A DNA stretch of 64,000 nt, from positions 1,612,001 through 1,676,000 of the forward strand of contig CP138906.1 in assembly GCA_033977085.1 (NCBI GenBank), given 5' to 3'. Position 1 is the stretch's first letter. Each line of letters starts with the position of its first letter. The notes under the pieces were generated by a model. The model was not told the origin of the DNA, made no database searches, and saw nothing but the letters and a program-made list of their open reading frames with translations. The position numbers were made by a program, and so were the translations under genes. The DNA is from Apirhabdus apintestini (GTDB lineage: Bacteria > Pseudomonadota > Gammaproteobacteria > Enterobacterales > Enterobacteriaceae). Shown in pieces: positions 32,897-45,352 of this stretch.

Positions 32897-33992
32897 TTAG
32901 AGCGTTGGATAATCGATATATCCCTCTTCGCCACCGCCGTAAAAAGTCTCCGGGCGCGGTGAGTTCAGAGGAGCGTTATGATGCAGGCGATTAACCAGAT
33001 CGGGGTTAGCGATGTAAGTACGCCCAAAGGCAACAGCATCGATATAGCCTTTATCCAGTAACGTTTGGGCTTTCTCCTGCGTATACGAACCCGCACCGAT
33101 AATCACGCCGCTGTATTGTTGACGTATTTGCTGACGGAAAGCATCTGAATAAGGTTGGCCACCAGCCCAGTCAGGCTCAGAAATGTGTAAGTACGCCAGG
33201 CCGCGTTTACTAAGCTCCTTAATAAGCCATAGCGCCGCCTCTTCCTGCCCCTCGCTGTTATCGATACCATTGAACGGGCCCAGCGGGGAAATGCGGATGC
33301 CGATACGATCGGCAGACCATGCTGCAATTGATGCATCTACAACTTCCAGCGTCAGCCGCGCACGGGCTTCAACGCTACCGCCATAATCATCAGTGCGTTT
33401 ATTCGCTGCAGGTGACATAAACTGATCTAATAAATAGCCATGGGCTGCATGCAGCTCTACCAGATCGAAATTGGCCTCGCGCGCATTGCAAACCGCCTGA
33501 GCAAAGTCATGAATAATTCCCGGAATTTCTTCGCGTTCCAGCGCTCGGGGAATATCGGTATCGACGCGCACGGCTTTACCGTCTTTATCGCGAAGCGTTG
33601 TTCGCGTTGGTGCCTGAATCGCGGAGGGGCGACCGGAGCCTGTCCGCCCGGCTGTAAACTGGAGTGAGAAATGCGCCCGGTGTGCCATAACTGTACGGCT
33701 ATGCGGCCGCCTTCAGCGTGTACCCCCGCGTTATTTGCTGCCAGGCGGCTATTTGTTCTGCGCTGTGCAGGCCGGGTGCGCCGGCATAGCCTTTCGCCTG
33801 TGCGGATATCTGTGTGGCTTCGCTAATGATCAATCCTGCGCTTGCTCGCTGGCGATAATATTCCGCCATGAGCGGGGTTGGGATATCGCCCGGTTCGATG
33901 CTCCGAAGGCGAGTTAATGGAGCCATGAAAATACGATTTGGCACGGTGATAGCGCCAATGCGCAGCGGCGTAAATAGTATTTGGGTTGTCAT
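32897..33992 (-). CDS. nemA: N-ethylmaleimide/xenobiotic reductase NemA (two frameshifts)
   Basis: FMN-dependent old yellow enzyme that reduces N-ethylmaleimide, nitrate esters and quinones. Start MTTQILFTPLRIGAITVPNRIFMAPLTRLRS; catalytic and FMN regions LWHTGRISH (after repair), DLVELHAAHGYLLDQFMSP, NKRTDDYGGSVEARARLTLEVVDA and AVAFGRTYIANPDLV are visible. One G is lost near 33727 and one C near 33628. 365 aa after repair as in E. coli. Downstream of the repressor nemR and its operator, as a nemRA-gloA unit. Confidence 0.93.
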
Positions 33993-34069
33993 CGTAACTC
34001 CTTTAATCATCCAGTGAGTGGTTAGCTGAAACGTGTGAAATCGAGGCAGACTTCAGATAAGGAATATGG

Positions 34070-34669
34070 CTAAGCAATGGGCGAGGGCAGCATACGTGCG
34101 ACGTGCGATATGGCTTCATCCAGCGCTTTACTATTTCGAAATATTTTTGTTTGCAAACAGGCGCCAAGCCACAGGGCATGGAATACGTGTGCCAAGGCGT
34201 AAGGGGTATCGGGCAATGTAAAACATCTCATCTGTACGCCGCGAATAAGCGCTTCTGACAGTATCGTGATGAGCCAGTGCGGCTCCATCCTGTAACGTTG
34301 CGCGCATCTCGTCTGAGAGATCGCATACTTCAGCCGACAGTTTTACGGTTAAACATTCTCCACAGGGATTGAGCGGGGTGAAATTTTTGCGCTGCAGACT
34401 GTACCATTCCAGAATCAAATCACGCATATTGCGGTCGCGGCGCGTAAAATGTGCTGTCAGGTGCGCGTTTGATTTATCGTTGTATCGCCTGAGTAATGCG
34501 ACGCCAAAAGCCTCTTTTGACTGGAAGTAATGATAAAACGATCCCTTTGGTACACCCGCCTGATGTAATAATTTACTTAACCCCATGCCGGTAAAGCCCA
34601 GCTTCAGACTAAGTTCCTCACCAATATCTAACAAATGATCGCGGGTTGAATGTTCGGTTTTTGCATCAT
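34070..34669 (-). CDS. nemR: TetR-type electrophile/HOCl-sensing repressor NemR (frameshifted)
   Basis: TetR family HTH (GFTGMGLSKLLHQAGVPKGSFYHYFQSKEAFG) and a ligand domain keeping GECLTVKLSAEVCDLSDEM, which carries the two cysteines that in E. coli NemR sense electrophiles and bleach (Cys98, Cys106). Start placed at the ATG pair at 34669 by family alignment (MMQKTEHSTRDHL); one A is missing from the run just after it. A second break near 34278 changes frame by two; the tail is LITILSEALIRG...AISHVARMLPSPIA. About 200 aa. Confidence 0.88.
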
Positions 34670-34682
34670 AAAGACAATGTAA

Positions 34683-34698
34683 TAGACCGGTCGGTCTA
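34683..34698 (-). promoter_or_regulatory. NemR operator (NemR box)
   Basis: TAGACCGGTCGGTCTA, a near-perfect palindrome of TAGACC/GGTCTA, 14 bp upstream of the nemR start. It matches the box described for E. coli nemRA. Confidence 0.85.
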
Positions 34699-35114
34699 GG
34701 GCAAGTGAAAATGTTATTTTTTGTACCATCATGTTTAAAAAGCATTAGGAAAACGAGTGAGTTTTATATCTCGTAATCAAAGAGGACTAGATAAGATCAA
34801 TTGCACAGGCAAGCGTTAAGAAAAGCACTCAGATTTTTCTACAACTCAGCGTTGACGAAGAGCCTCAGGCCCTAAGCTTTGGATTAGAGCGACGCTTTAA
34901 TACTTATTGTATTGATGAGATCTTATTGTAGATATTTTATTAAATGGAATTTAAAAAAATGAGATATATGTGTTTTCATTAATAGTAAGGTGTGCTCCCG
35001 GGAAAGGCTTCCTTACTTTCCCGTCAATGAAGTGAGCGGCATTCTGTGCTCAGCTTGCAAGAGCGGAAATAAAGGGCTTGAATGATATATATACGTTGGC
35101 AGGAGGTGAAATGA
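34699..35114. other. 415-bp intergenic region nemR-ydhL
   Basis: Contains the divergent promoters; AT-rich around 34890-34985. No RNA or gene recognised. An AGGAGG-type site (35101-35106) serves ydhL. Confidence 0.45.
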
Positions 35115-35360
35115 ATGCCGGAACAATTGGAGTTTTTCCCAATCCCCAGCCCCTGCCGCGGTATTTGTCAATCCGATGAACGGGGCTACTGCCGCGGTTG
35201 TATGCGCAATCGGGAAGAGCGTTTTCAGTGGCAAAGCATGAGCGACGCACAAAAATATCACGTTTTGCGTCTTTGTCGCCAGCGTTGGGCTAGACGGTTG
35301 CGCGCTGAAAAAGCTGCCTCAACGCGTGAAGAAGAACCGACGCAATCCTCGCTGTTTTAG
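35115..35360 (+). CDS. ydhL: DUF1289 protein YdhL
   Basis: 81-aa intact small protein with the DUF1289 cysteine pattern CRGICQSDERGYCRGCMRNREER (probably a metal or Fe-S site) and the conserved end QSSLF. Strong AGGAGG ribosome site upstream. E. coli YdhL is 79 aa. Function unknown. Confidence 0.92.
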   Translation: MPEQLEFFPIPSPCRGICQSDERGYCRGCMRNREERFQWQSMSDAQKYHVLRLCRQRWARRLRAEKAASTREEEPTQSSLF

Positions 35361-35761
35361 TTTTATTCTAAATATATATTTTTAACCTAATCCTGAGATC
35401 TTTCACGCATTTACGACTTTTGTAGCTGCCTCTGCGCGGCTTAGCTGGATATACTGCACCTTAGTTTATTCAGGAGATAGTCGTCATGCAGCGTATTGGT
35501 ATCGCTCCGCAAGGTCCTGTGTTCTCACGCATGGTTATGGGTTACTGGCGCTTGATGGACTGGGGAAAATCAGCGCGACAATTAGTGGATTTCATCACCG
35601 AGCATCTGGAATTAGGCATAACAACGGTCGATCATGCAGATATTTATGGCGATTACCGCTGTGAAGCGGCATTTGGTGTTACCAACGGTGCAAAACTGAT
35701 CCACCCCAGCGGTTGAAAACTGATCCAGGGTTAATCTGCTCCTCTGAATACAGGGGAGCTT

Positions 35762-36780
<1,019 letters not shown>

Positions 36781-36784
<4 letters not shown>

Positions 36785-37562
36785 TGGTCGAACTACAACA
36801 TCAACGGCTGATGGTGCTTGCTGAACAGCCCAGCTGGACAGCCTTATCGGCGCGGCGCCGGCACTGTCGCAACAGGCAGTGGATCAGGAATGGAGCTATA
36901 TGGACTTCCTGGAGCACCTGCTACATGAGGAGAAACTGGCCCGGCATCAGCGTAAACAGGCGATGTACACGCGGATGGCAGCCTTCCCGGCGGTGAAGAC
37001 GTTCGAGGAATACGACTTCACCTTCGCCACCGGCGCACCTCAGAAGCAAATCCAGTCGCTGCGTTCCCTGAGCTTCATCGAACGTAACGAAAACATCGTG
37101 TTGCTGGGCCCCTCGGGCGTGGGGAAAACACATCTGGCGATAGCCATGGGCTACGAGGCAGTACGGGCGGGCATCAAGGTTCGCTTCACAACAGCAGCGG
37201 ACCTGCTGTTACAGTTGTCGACTTCCCAGCGTCAGGGGCGTTACAAAACGACACTCAATCGCGGTGTCATGGCCCCCAAACTGCTCATCATCGACGAAAT
37301 AGGCTATCTGCCGTTCAGCCAGGAAGAGGCAAAGCTGTTCTTCCAGGTCATTGCCAAACGTTACGAAAAGAGCGCGATGATCCTGACCTCTAACCTGCCG
37401 TTCGGGCAGTGGGACCAGACGTTCGCGGGTGATGCAGCCCTGACATCGGCAATGCTGGACCGGATCTTACATCACTCACACGTAGTCCAGATAAAAGGAG
37501 AGAGCTATCGACTGAAGCAGAAACGAAAGGCCGGGGTTATAGCGGAAGCTAATCCTGAGTAA
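36781..37562 (+). CDS. istB: IstB helper ATPase, copy 3 (N-terminal frameshift)
   Basis: Same as copy 2: open 227 codons from 36879 with Walker A and B motifs; N-terminal codons from 36781 are in another frame through a missing C near 36830 (CAGCCC for CAGCCCC). Confidence 0.88.
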
Positions 37563-38459
37563 GCAAGGTGGATCAATATTAGACCGTTGGTGGTGACGGT
37601 AAGTGGATCACTTTTTACCCGTTGTTGACATTTGGCGAAGCGCTAAAGCTAGCTCCGGCGCTCAGAGAACGCTTAGAGATTGTCACTAAATGCGGTATCG
37701 CAACGTTGTCGAAACCGGGTAATACCATAGGTCACTACATCACTACGCGGCAGCATATTATACAAAGCGTTGAATCGTCTTTATCCCGGCTGGCGACGGA
37801 TAATATTAATTTGCTGTTAATTCATCGCCCCGATCCGTTAATGGATGCCGATGAGGTTGCAGACGCGTTTGTCTCTTTGCGCCAGAGCGGTAAAGTACGC
37901 CATTTTGGTGTATCGAATTTTTCTCCTGCCCAGTTTTCGCTACTTCAATCCCGCCTGCCTTTTGGGTTAGTGACTAATCAGGTTGAGATTTCTCCCCTGT
38001 GTCAGGATCCGCTGTTGGACGGTACCCTTGATTTGATGCAGCAATTGCGGGTTCATCCTATGGCCTGGTCGTGTCTGGGAGGCGGGCGTCTGTTTAGCGC
38101 CCCAGAATATATCACTCTGCGTTCGGAACTGGAGCAGATCGGGCAAGAATTGGATGCTAAATCTATTGAGCAGGTGGTGTATGCCTGGGTAATGCGTTTA
38201 CCGTCACAGCCTTTGCCAATTATTGGCTCAGGTAATAGTAGCCGTGTTCGGGCCGGGGCAGCCGCGATAGATCTAACCCTTACCCGTGAGCAGTGGTTCC
38301 GTATCCGCAGGGCCGCACTGGGATACGATGTACCTTAATATCTGGATGCGTTCACGGGCAAAATAAGCGCGGTGGGATAATATTAATACGAAGGTAGCGT
38401 ACTTATTGGTTTTCGTCGCAAAGATAGCGTAATGCAATATCTTTAATGAAGGAGTGAGT

Positions 38460-38981
38460 ATGAAATATGTTCTGTCAACTTTTGCTTTACTGGTAGCCTG
38501 CGGTAGCGCGCATGCCGCCAGTGAAGAGATTAAGATGAATATGGTCACCGCGCAGGGCATTGGCCAGGAAATTGGTAGCGTTAAAATTGAAGAAACATCG
38601 GCAGGGTTGACGTTTACACCAGATTTAAAAGCATTGCCTGCGGGTAAACATGGGTTTCATATTCACGCTGAAGGGAGCTGTGAGCCTAAATCCATCAAAG
38701 GAAAAACGGTTGCTGCCGGCGCGGCTGGTGGTCATTTTGATCCACTCAATACCGGAAAGCATCTTGGCCCGCAGGGCAATGGGCATTTAGGTGATTTACC
38801 GGCGCTGTTGGTTAATGAGCAGGGCAGAGCGACGGCGCCCGTTGTCGCACCACGTCTCAAAAAACTTGAGCAAATTGAAGGGCTGGCTTTAATGGTTCAT
38901 GTAGGCGGAGACAATATGTCCGATCATCCTAAACCACTGGGCGGTGGCGGCGAGCGCTTTGCCTGTGGCGTTATCCATTAA
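38460..38981 (+). CDS. sodC: Periplasmic Cu,Zn superoxide dismutase SodC
   Basis: 173 aa, intact. Signal peptide MKYVLSTFALLVACGSAHA, then the copper/zinc core with GFHIHAEGSCEP (Cu ligands and disulfide Cys), GGHFDP, LGPQGNGHLGDLP and LMVHVGGDNMSDHP. Detoxifies periplasmic superoxide. ATG at 38460 chosen; the frame extends two codons upstream to GTG. Its last 11 bp overlap the end of convergent ydhK. Confidence 0.96.
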   Translation: MKYVLSTFALLVACGSAHAASEEIKMNMVTAQGIGQEIGSVKIEETSAGLTFTPDLKALPAGKHGFHIHAEGSCEPKSIKGKTVAAGAAGGHFDPLNTGKHLGPQGNGHLGDLPALLVNEQGRATAPVVAPRLKKLEQIEGLALMVHVGGDNMSDHPKPLGGGGERFACGVIH

Positions 38982-41005
38982 TCGGGCTTTGAGTATCAGG
39001 AATTACCACGGCATGCTCCAGCTGCTGTAACGAACAGTATAAGCGCCAGATTATCCCTGCTAAATCGCGGGCCGCGGGGTTATGATGGCGCGATAATGTA
39101 TCGCAGATAAGCTGAAGCTCTGCCAGCGATTGTTCCAGAGGCCTTTGGCGCACGCCTTTTTCGCTCATGATATTACGTAGAGTAGCAATACAGACATCTC
39201 TTACCTGCGATAGCGGATCTGACCGTGTTTCCCAATCGCGTAACTGCCAGACTACGTGAGTACAGTTGAGTAGTACAACCCCCAACGCAATAACCAGCGG
39301 CGGGTAAGCTCGTCTTTACTATTACTTAATTGACTGATGTGGTGATAAACCAGTGACTCGAAATTACCTTCGCTGCGCTGAGGGCGCCGACTGAGTTGAT
39401 CTATAAATGCCCGGCGAATGGCGCGGATATGGCGACGGCCTTTACGCTTATCTGAGCTCGGGGCGCAGAACTGAAAATGCTACCCAACAAAGGGCCACTC
39501 CGACAACTTTGGAAAGATTCTCGTTTAAATAGCTGGCAAAGTCATACTCCGGTGGATTAGTAACCGAAATAAACGACCCCATAAATACAATCAATTGTCC
39601 CCATAGCCCGGCGTATTTTTTATGCTGTAATTTGAGTAATTGCATTGTCGTGAGCAGTGGGAAAAGGAAGATTAAGAACTGCCATAGCTCACTTATTTGT
39701 ACCATAAGGCCAAATTTAACAACAAAACTAAACAACGACAGCAATAGCAGGGTTCTTAGCAGCATATTGACGGACCCCACGGGCGACGGTGAGGCGGAAT
39801 AGAGAACGCAACAAATTGCGGCAAGCGTCATGGCCGCATCGCCGGTTTCCAGGTAGTAGCGATGGTCCATGCACCTGTGACTACAATCACGCAGAAAGTG
39901 CGAAAAGCGCTCCAGCTATTCTCTGCATTATCCGTATGGCGGGCAAGAGAAGGCGCGCCGGGCGGCGTTAAGTCGGTCACCGGCGTTGCATTCTCAAGCC
40001 GATTAAGCCAGCGGCTACTATCAAGATATAGCCAGCAGAAATAACGTAGCCTTAACCAAAAAGCGCGATGGCGGTAATCATCTGCATTATCCGGATCCGG
40101 CGCGAGCCGTTGCAATAGGCGTGCGATACTGTATTTATTTGCATCAGGCCGGGTTAATTCCTGCGTGAGTTCAGTTAACAGCGGGGCTATGGAGGCCGGT
40201 GCATCGGGCCAGTTATGCAATAAACGCCTGACGCTTGAGATAATACTAGTGAGTCGTAATTGTTGATGCAGCAAATAGTTAAACAGCGCATTTTGCTGGC
40301 GGAAACGATAATGGCTCCAGAATGCCTGAATGCGCAGTAAATTCATGGTGAGGATCTGCCCGATGATATTTTCATGGGCAGAACGGATAGCATCCGACGT
40401 TTGCGGTTGCCATAGTAGGGCTGCATGATCTAATAAGCGATTATGCATATTGCGCAATGCTGTGATGAGCGCTGAGCCATCAGAGGTACTGGGCAGGACC
40501 ATCATCATGAAACCACCGCTCAGGATACCGACAATAACTTCACAGACGCGTGATTGCGCAATATTCCAAAGCTCAGTTGTTTCAGTCGTATTGACCAGGG
40601 AAATGCGATAATTGCCGCAGTGTATCCCGCCAGAGCAAATGCATAGGCGGCATTATTTTGATACTGGCTTGAAATCCATGTACAAAGCGCCAGCCAAAAA
40701 GCCATCGAAAATGTGAATAACCAAGGGTCATTTAAGGTATGTCCGGCAATAATTAGCGAGGCGGTAGCACCTATCAGACTCCCGGCGATGCGCCCGAGAC
40801 TCTTACTAATAACGCCGCCGACGGTCGGAAAGCTGACCACTGCCGCAGAGGTCATTGCCCAATACGGTTCATCCAGTTCCAGCGCATAGGCGATACTCAG
40901 AGCGAGACACATTGCAATACTGTTGCGTAGCGCATAGCGCCACTGTCCGCTCGTCGCTTTACCCCATGGCATATTGCGCCATTCCAGCCAGTTTAAATTC
41001 ACCAT
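38971..41005 (-). CDS. ydhK: Aromatic acid-type exporter YdhK (FUSC family, frameshifted)
   Basis: AaeB-like inner-membrane exporter component, about 675 aa. N-terminal helices (LRNSIAMCLALSIAYALELDEPYWAMTSAAVVSFPTVGGVISKS), a cytoplasmic domain, a second membrane block (GDAAMTLAAICCVLYSA...LLRTLLLLSLF) and a C-terminal domain. Breaks: near 40515, near 39850, and at 39459, where GAGCTG is read GAGCTCG (LRPSSDKRKGRRHIR after correction), plus one near 39285. With ydhJ and ydhI it forms an AaeXAB-like efflux operon. Confidence 0.87.
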
Positions 41006-41008
41006 AAT

Positions 41009-41866
41009 CTAACGCTGAATAGAAACGGTACAGGTGGTGCCGGATACCAGCGTCATTGAATCAGGAATTCGCTCAAGGTTAATGCGTACCGGTACGCGCT
41101 GCGCAAGCCTGACCCAGGGAACGTTGGGTTTGATATCCGCAACCAGACGGCTATCGGTCTCGACGCTTTGATCGTAAATGGCTCTGCCAATGCTTTCTAC
41201 CTGGCCCGTTAGTTTTTGATGGCCGCTATATAAAACGATATTGGCACGGGCTCCCGGGTGAATGTTGCGCAGTTTGGTCTCTTCAAAATAGCCAATGACG
41301 TAAAATGAGTGACTGTCAACCAGCGCGAAAACCGGTTGCCCGCTGCTGGCATAGTTGCCCGCGCGCGCAGAAAGGTTGGTGACCCAACCGTCAACGGTCG
41401 CGCGAACCGTCGTCTGTTCAAGCTGCCAGCGAGCCCTATCGAGGGAAGCCTGAGCTTCTTTTACGCTCGCCTGGGTGGCACGCACATTAATATCAGCGGT
41501 ATCCATATCTTCGGCGGAAATATAATTATGCGGAAGGTGATGGCGGCGACTGGCTTCATTTTTGGCTTTTGCCAAATCGGCTTCGGCTCTGGCTAATTGT
41601 GCTTCAGCATTGAGTACCGCAATTTGATAAGGTGTTTTATCAATAGTGAACAGCGTATTTCCTGCGCGAACGTACTGATTATCTTTTACCATCAGCGCTG
41701 TAATCGTACCGGAGACCTGCGGTGCGACGCTTACTTGTTCTGCGCGGACTTTTCCATCGCGAGTCCAGGGTGATTGCATATAGTAATTCCACAGTAACCA
41801 GCCGGCGGTTACTGCAAAAGCCACCACGAATAGCGTGGAGAAATATTTTATTGTTTTAAAGTTCAT
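41009..41866 (-). CDS. ydhJ: HlyD-family membrane fusion protein YdhJ
   Basis: 285 aa, intact. N-terminal membrane anchor (FSTLFVVAFAVTAGWLLWNYY), a biotinyl-lipoyl-like hairpin (APQVSGTITALMVKDNQYVRAGNTLFTID), an alpha-helical coiled-coil hairpin (LNAEAQLARAEADLAKAKNEA) and beta-barrel. AaeA-like periplasmic adaptor linking YdhK to an outer-membrane channel. Confidence 0.94.
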   Translation of the reverse strand: MNFKTIKYFSTLFVVAFAVTAGWLLWNYYMQSPWTRDGKVRAEQVSVAPQVSGTITALMVKDNQYVRAGNTLFTIDKTPYQIAVLNAEAQLARAEADLAKAKNEASRRHHLPHNYISAEDMDTADINVRATQASVKEAQASLDRARWQLEQTTVRATVDGWVTNLSARAGNYASSGQPVFALVDSHSFYVIGYFEETKLRNIHPGARANIVLYSGHQKLTGQVESIGRAIYDQSVETDSRLVADIKPNVPWVRLAQRVPVRINLERIPDSMTLVSGTTCTVSIQR

Positions 41867-41870
41867 AGTG

Positions 41871-42104
41871 TCATAAGACCAAAATAATCAAAGCGAAACA
41901 AATAGACAGCATAAATAAAGAAAGATCCATTAAAGTTGGGTGCCAGATTTCCCCGGAATACATCCAGTCGCGCAGCAGGCGATGAATAAATAACCAGAAG
42001 AAAAAGCCCAGCAGTACGGCTTTAAATAACGGTGGGAAATAGATAGAAGAGCCGGCGATAAGATCCTGAAGCGGCATACCAGAAGGTGAAAGCAGGTCGC
42101 TCAT
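41871..42104 (-). CDS. ydhI: DUF1656 small membrane protein YdhI (AaeX-like)
   Basis: 77 aa with two membrane helices (FKAVLLGFFFWLFIHRLL, LMDLSLFMLSICFALIILVL). First gene of ydhIJK; start at 42104 matches the E. coli family N-terminus (PLQDLIAGSSIYFPP). Divergent from slyA, the likely regulator of this envelope region. Confidence 0.92.
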   Translation of the reverse strand: MSDLLSPSGMPLQDLIAGSSIYFPPLFKAVLLGFFFWLFIHRLLRDWMYSGEIWHPTLMDLSLFMLSICFALIILVL

Positions 42105-42281
42105 GCAAGATAATCCTTTAAAATAAGTATCATGACTGCCGTTTCCTGACTCATGGTTGTAGAATACTACTATCGTGCATGGTGTAACATGGATGAAACG
42201 AGGTTTTCGTACACTGAAATAGCGTGAAGGTAGTCTAGTGTGGCTGTAATAACTTAGCAAGATAATTATAAGGAGAGGAAA

Positions 42282-42717
42282 TTGGAATCGCCTTTAGGAT
42301 CCGATTTATCGCGGCTAGTGCGCATCTGGCGAGCGCTCATTGATGATCGCCTGAAGCCTCTGGCGTTAACGCAAACCCATTGGGTGACGTTACACAACAT
42401 CCATCAATTACCTCCTGAGCAATCACAAATTCAGTTGGCTAAGGCTATTGGGATAGAACAACCCTCTTTGGTTAGAACATTAGATCGAGCTCGAAGAGAA
42501 AGGGCTCATTTCCCGTCATACCTGCGCCAACGATCGCCGCGCTAAGCGCATCAAATTAACTGAAAAAGCTGAACCTATCATTGATGAGATGGAGCGGGTT
42601 ATCGCAAAAACTCGCAGAGAGATTTTGGCGGGTATTACGCCCCAGGAAGAGTCGCTATTAATTAATTTAATTGCGAGACTGGAACAAAACATCAACCAGC
42701 TTCAGTCGCGAGACTAA
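42282..42717 (+). CDS. slyA: MarR-family regulator SlyA (one inserted base)
   Basis: Winged-helix transcription factor that counteracts H-NS at envelope and virulence genes. TTG start at 42282 (AAGGAGAG upstream), giving MESPLGSDLSRLVRIWRALIDDRLKPL and the DNA-binding HTH ([26 protein letters not shown] after correction). An extra G at 42487 turns GATCAGCTC into GATCGAGCTC; the rest, ISRHTCANDRRAKRIKLTEKAEP and INQLQSRD, follows in the next frame. About 144 aa. Confidence 0.92.
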
Positions 42718-42954
42718 TTCTGTCAGGGTCGATGCGTTGGCATTTTGTTTCGCCCCAGCATAGGGTACTGCGTATCACTCTGCCTCATAAACCAGCCAGA
42801 AAGCATGGGAATGGGTAAATAATCGCGCTGTCGCGAGCCCGTTAAAAGTGGCTCAGATAGCTTATATAGACCCGTAGCCATTACGCGCGCGATTAGAAGA
42901 TAAATACTGCTCGTTGACATGACGGCGCACAGGTCGCCGCCATGAAAGCGTGGA

Positions 42955-43421
42955 TTAGCGAGGTGAAACGGTAACCTGACTACCGTTACTGGCGATTGCA
43001 ACGCGCTGACCAACGGCAAAGCGACTGTCGGTTTGTTTCTGAACCACCATGATTGTATTACCATCGTCGCGGCGGATCTCAAGTTCAACGCCCTGCGTTT
43101 TATTCACCGCCCCTGAACCTGCTGGCCCGCAACGCCGCCAGCGATAGCCCCGGCCGCTGTAGCCAGCGAACGCCCCGCGCCGCCGCCGACGGTATTACCC
43201 AGGAAGCCGCCTAATACTGCGCCGCCAATGGTCCCAATAATATTTTCATCGTTGCCTGCCTGAATTTTTATCGGGCGCACGTGAACAATGGTTCCGTAAG
43301 CGACGCTTTGCATCTGCTTAGCTTCAGAAGCGCTGTAAACATCCCCTGAAAGCGTACTTGTATTAGCGCAACCCACCAGCGTTAATCCCACCAGGGATAC
43401 AACCAGCACACGTGAAATCAT
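42955..43421 (-). CDS. slyB: Outer-membrane lipoprotein SlyB (one frameshift)
   Basis: Lipoprotein of the glycine-zipper 2TM family, PhoP-regulated in enterics and involved in stabilising outer-membrane proteins. Signal peptide with lipobox LTLVGC; glycine-zipper helices (IIGTIGGAVLGGFLGNTVGGGAGRSLATAAGAIAGG). One G is missing near 43112 (QGRG run); the frame then gives KTQGVELEIRRDDG...SQVTVSPR, 155 aa total. Confidence 0.92.
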
Positions 43422-43696
43422 GTATGAATCTCCTGTTCACAATCAATGCCCTCAAGGGCATCCCTCATTCTTATAGTATATGGCATCCGGGCGCTTTTGT
43501 TCATGCACTTGTCGGGGCACATAATAAAAATAGTAAAAATGCCCGACTTAACCACAGCTAAACGCGGGGTAGGAATTAAGTAGATTAGGATAACTCCGCG
43601 TTTTCCCGGGTGAAGATGAATGATTGATAGCGCAGATCTGCAGTTTATGGTGGAGTAGTTAACTGCATTAAGATTGTTTGGTAGAAGGACGCTGAG
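43422..43696. other. slyB-anmK divergent intergenic region
   Basis: Presumed promoters of both genes. No gene or clear regulatory motif identified. Confidence 0.4.
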
Positions 43697-44809
43697 ATGA
43701 AATCAGGGCGCTACATTGGAGTTATGTCGGGAACCAGCCTCGACGGTGTGGACGTGGTATTAGCAGCAATTGATGAGCATAAAGTGCTTCAGCAGGCAAG
43801 TTACTCCCACCCATTTCCCGCCAATCTTCGACGAGATGTGTTGGCTATTTGCCAGGGACAGAATCTCACTTTATCTCAGTTAGGGCAGCTGGATGTTCGG
43901 CTTGGGCGCCTCTTTGCCCAGGCCATAAATGAGCTAATGTTGCGCGAGGATTTAAAGCCGGGGGATGTGGTAGCAGTTGGCTGTCATGGGCAAACGGTAT
44001 GGCATGAACCTGCGGGTGAGGCGCCGCATACCATGCAAATTGGCGACAACAATCAAATTGTCGCGTTGACCGGGGTTACTGTGGTGGGGGATTTTCGCCG
44101 GCGTGACATGGCGCTGGGGGGCAAGGCGCTCCGCTGGTGCCTGCCTTTCATCAGGCGGTATTAGCGCATCCTTCAGAGCGTCGCATGATATTGAATATCG
44201 GGGGATCGCGAATCTTTCTTTGTTGCTCCCCGGCAAGCCAACCACCGGTTTTGATACCGGGCCTGGCAATATGCTGATGGACGCATGGATTGGGCTTCAT
44301 TGCGATTTAGCTTTCGATAAAGATGCCGCCTGGGCACGGGGCGGGAGCGTAATAACGTCTTTATTACAGCATATGCTTTCCGACCCTTATTTTGCGGCAC
44401 CAGCGCCTAAAAGTACGGGGCGGGAATACTTTAACCTGGCCTGGCTGGAACGGCAGCTTGCCCAGTTTAGCGGAATAACGCCGCAGGATATCCAGGCGAC
44501 GCTGGTGGAATTAACAGCGGTTACCGTTGCGGAACAAGTGCTTTTAAGCGGCGGCTGTGAGCGGCTGATGGTGTGTGGCGGGGAGCGCGTAATCCGCTAC
44601 TTATGGCGAGGATTGCACATTTATTGCCAGGAATCGAAGTCACAACCACCGATGAATTAGGCATTGACGGCGATAATATGGAAGCGCTGGCTTTTGCGTG
44701 GCTTGCTGCCCGCACATTATCTGGGTTGCCGGGTAATTTGCCGTCGGTGACCGGCGCCAGTCACGCTTGCCTGTTAGGCGCTATTTACCCGGCGGATGCC
44801 GGAGAGTAG
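43697..44809 (+). CDS. anmK: Anhydro-N-acetylmuramic acid kinase (frameshifted)
   Basis: Phosphorylates and opens 1,6-anhydroMurNAc for peptidoglycan recycling, giving MurNAc-6-P. Motif GVMSGTSLDGVDVVLA at the N-terminus binds ATP; VGCHGQTVWHEP, GFDTGPGNMLMDAW and GDNMEALAFAWLA are family signatures. Three G-run losses: near 44125, near 44205 and near 44583. About 371 aa after repair. Downstream is mliC, as in E. coli. Confidence 0.92.
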
Positions 44810-44958
44810 CGCAGGATTAGTTACGGCAAATCGCATGAAATGCAGAGGGTATCGCGCAGAATCGGAGTTAACTGAAATGCGTACCGATCTCTGGTCTTTA
44901 CACTACCCGGTAAAGCGAGACCGCTCGCTGCAATGTTAAACGCCCCAGGATATGAATA

Positions 44959-45288
44959 ATGAAAAAACTGTTTATCTTACTACTGCCGTGCATGCTGGCG
45001 GGATGCAGCTACTACAATTCACTCTACAGCGCGATGCAGGACCGGTTCCAAACCGACACGCTGGAATATCAATGTGATGAAAAACCATTGACCGTGAAGC
45101 TTAATAACGCGCGCCAGGAGCTTCGTTTTTTATACGAAAATGACATGTTAGCTCTGAAACAGGGGATGTCCGCTTCTGGCACGCGCTATACAGATGGCGT
45201 CTATGTTTTCTGGTCTAAAGGTAATGAAGCAACCGTCTATCGGCACGATACCGTTGTCCTTCATAATTGCCGGCTACAGAGTTCATAA
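44959..45288 (+). CDS. mliC: C-type lysozyme inhibitor lipoprotein MliC
   Basis: 109 aa, intact. Lipobox MLAGCSYY; core LEYQCDEKPLTVKLNNARQELRF, SASGTRYTDGVYVFWSKGNEATVYR with the conserved Ser-Gly-x-x-Tyr lysozyme-binding loop, and terminal Cys for the disulfide. Protects the cell wall from host lysozyme. Confidence 0.94.
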   Translation: MKKLFILLLPCMLAGCSYYNSLYSAMQDRFQTDTLEYQCDEKPLTVKLNNARQELRFLYENDMLALKQGMSASGTRYTDGVYVFWSKGNEATVYRHDTVVLHNCRLQSS

Positions 45289-45352
45289 CATTGAGATTTT
45301 GCGGATAGCAGCGCACAATAATCATCTTGTGTGAATGCCTTGAAGAATCGCA

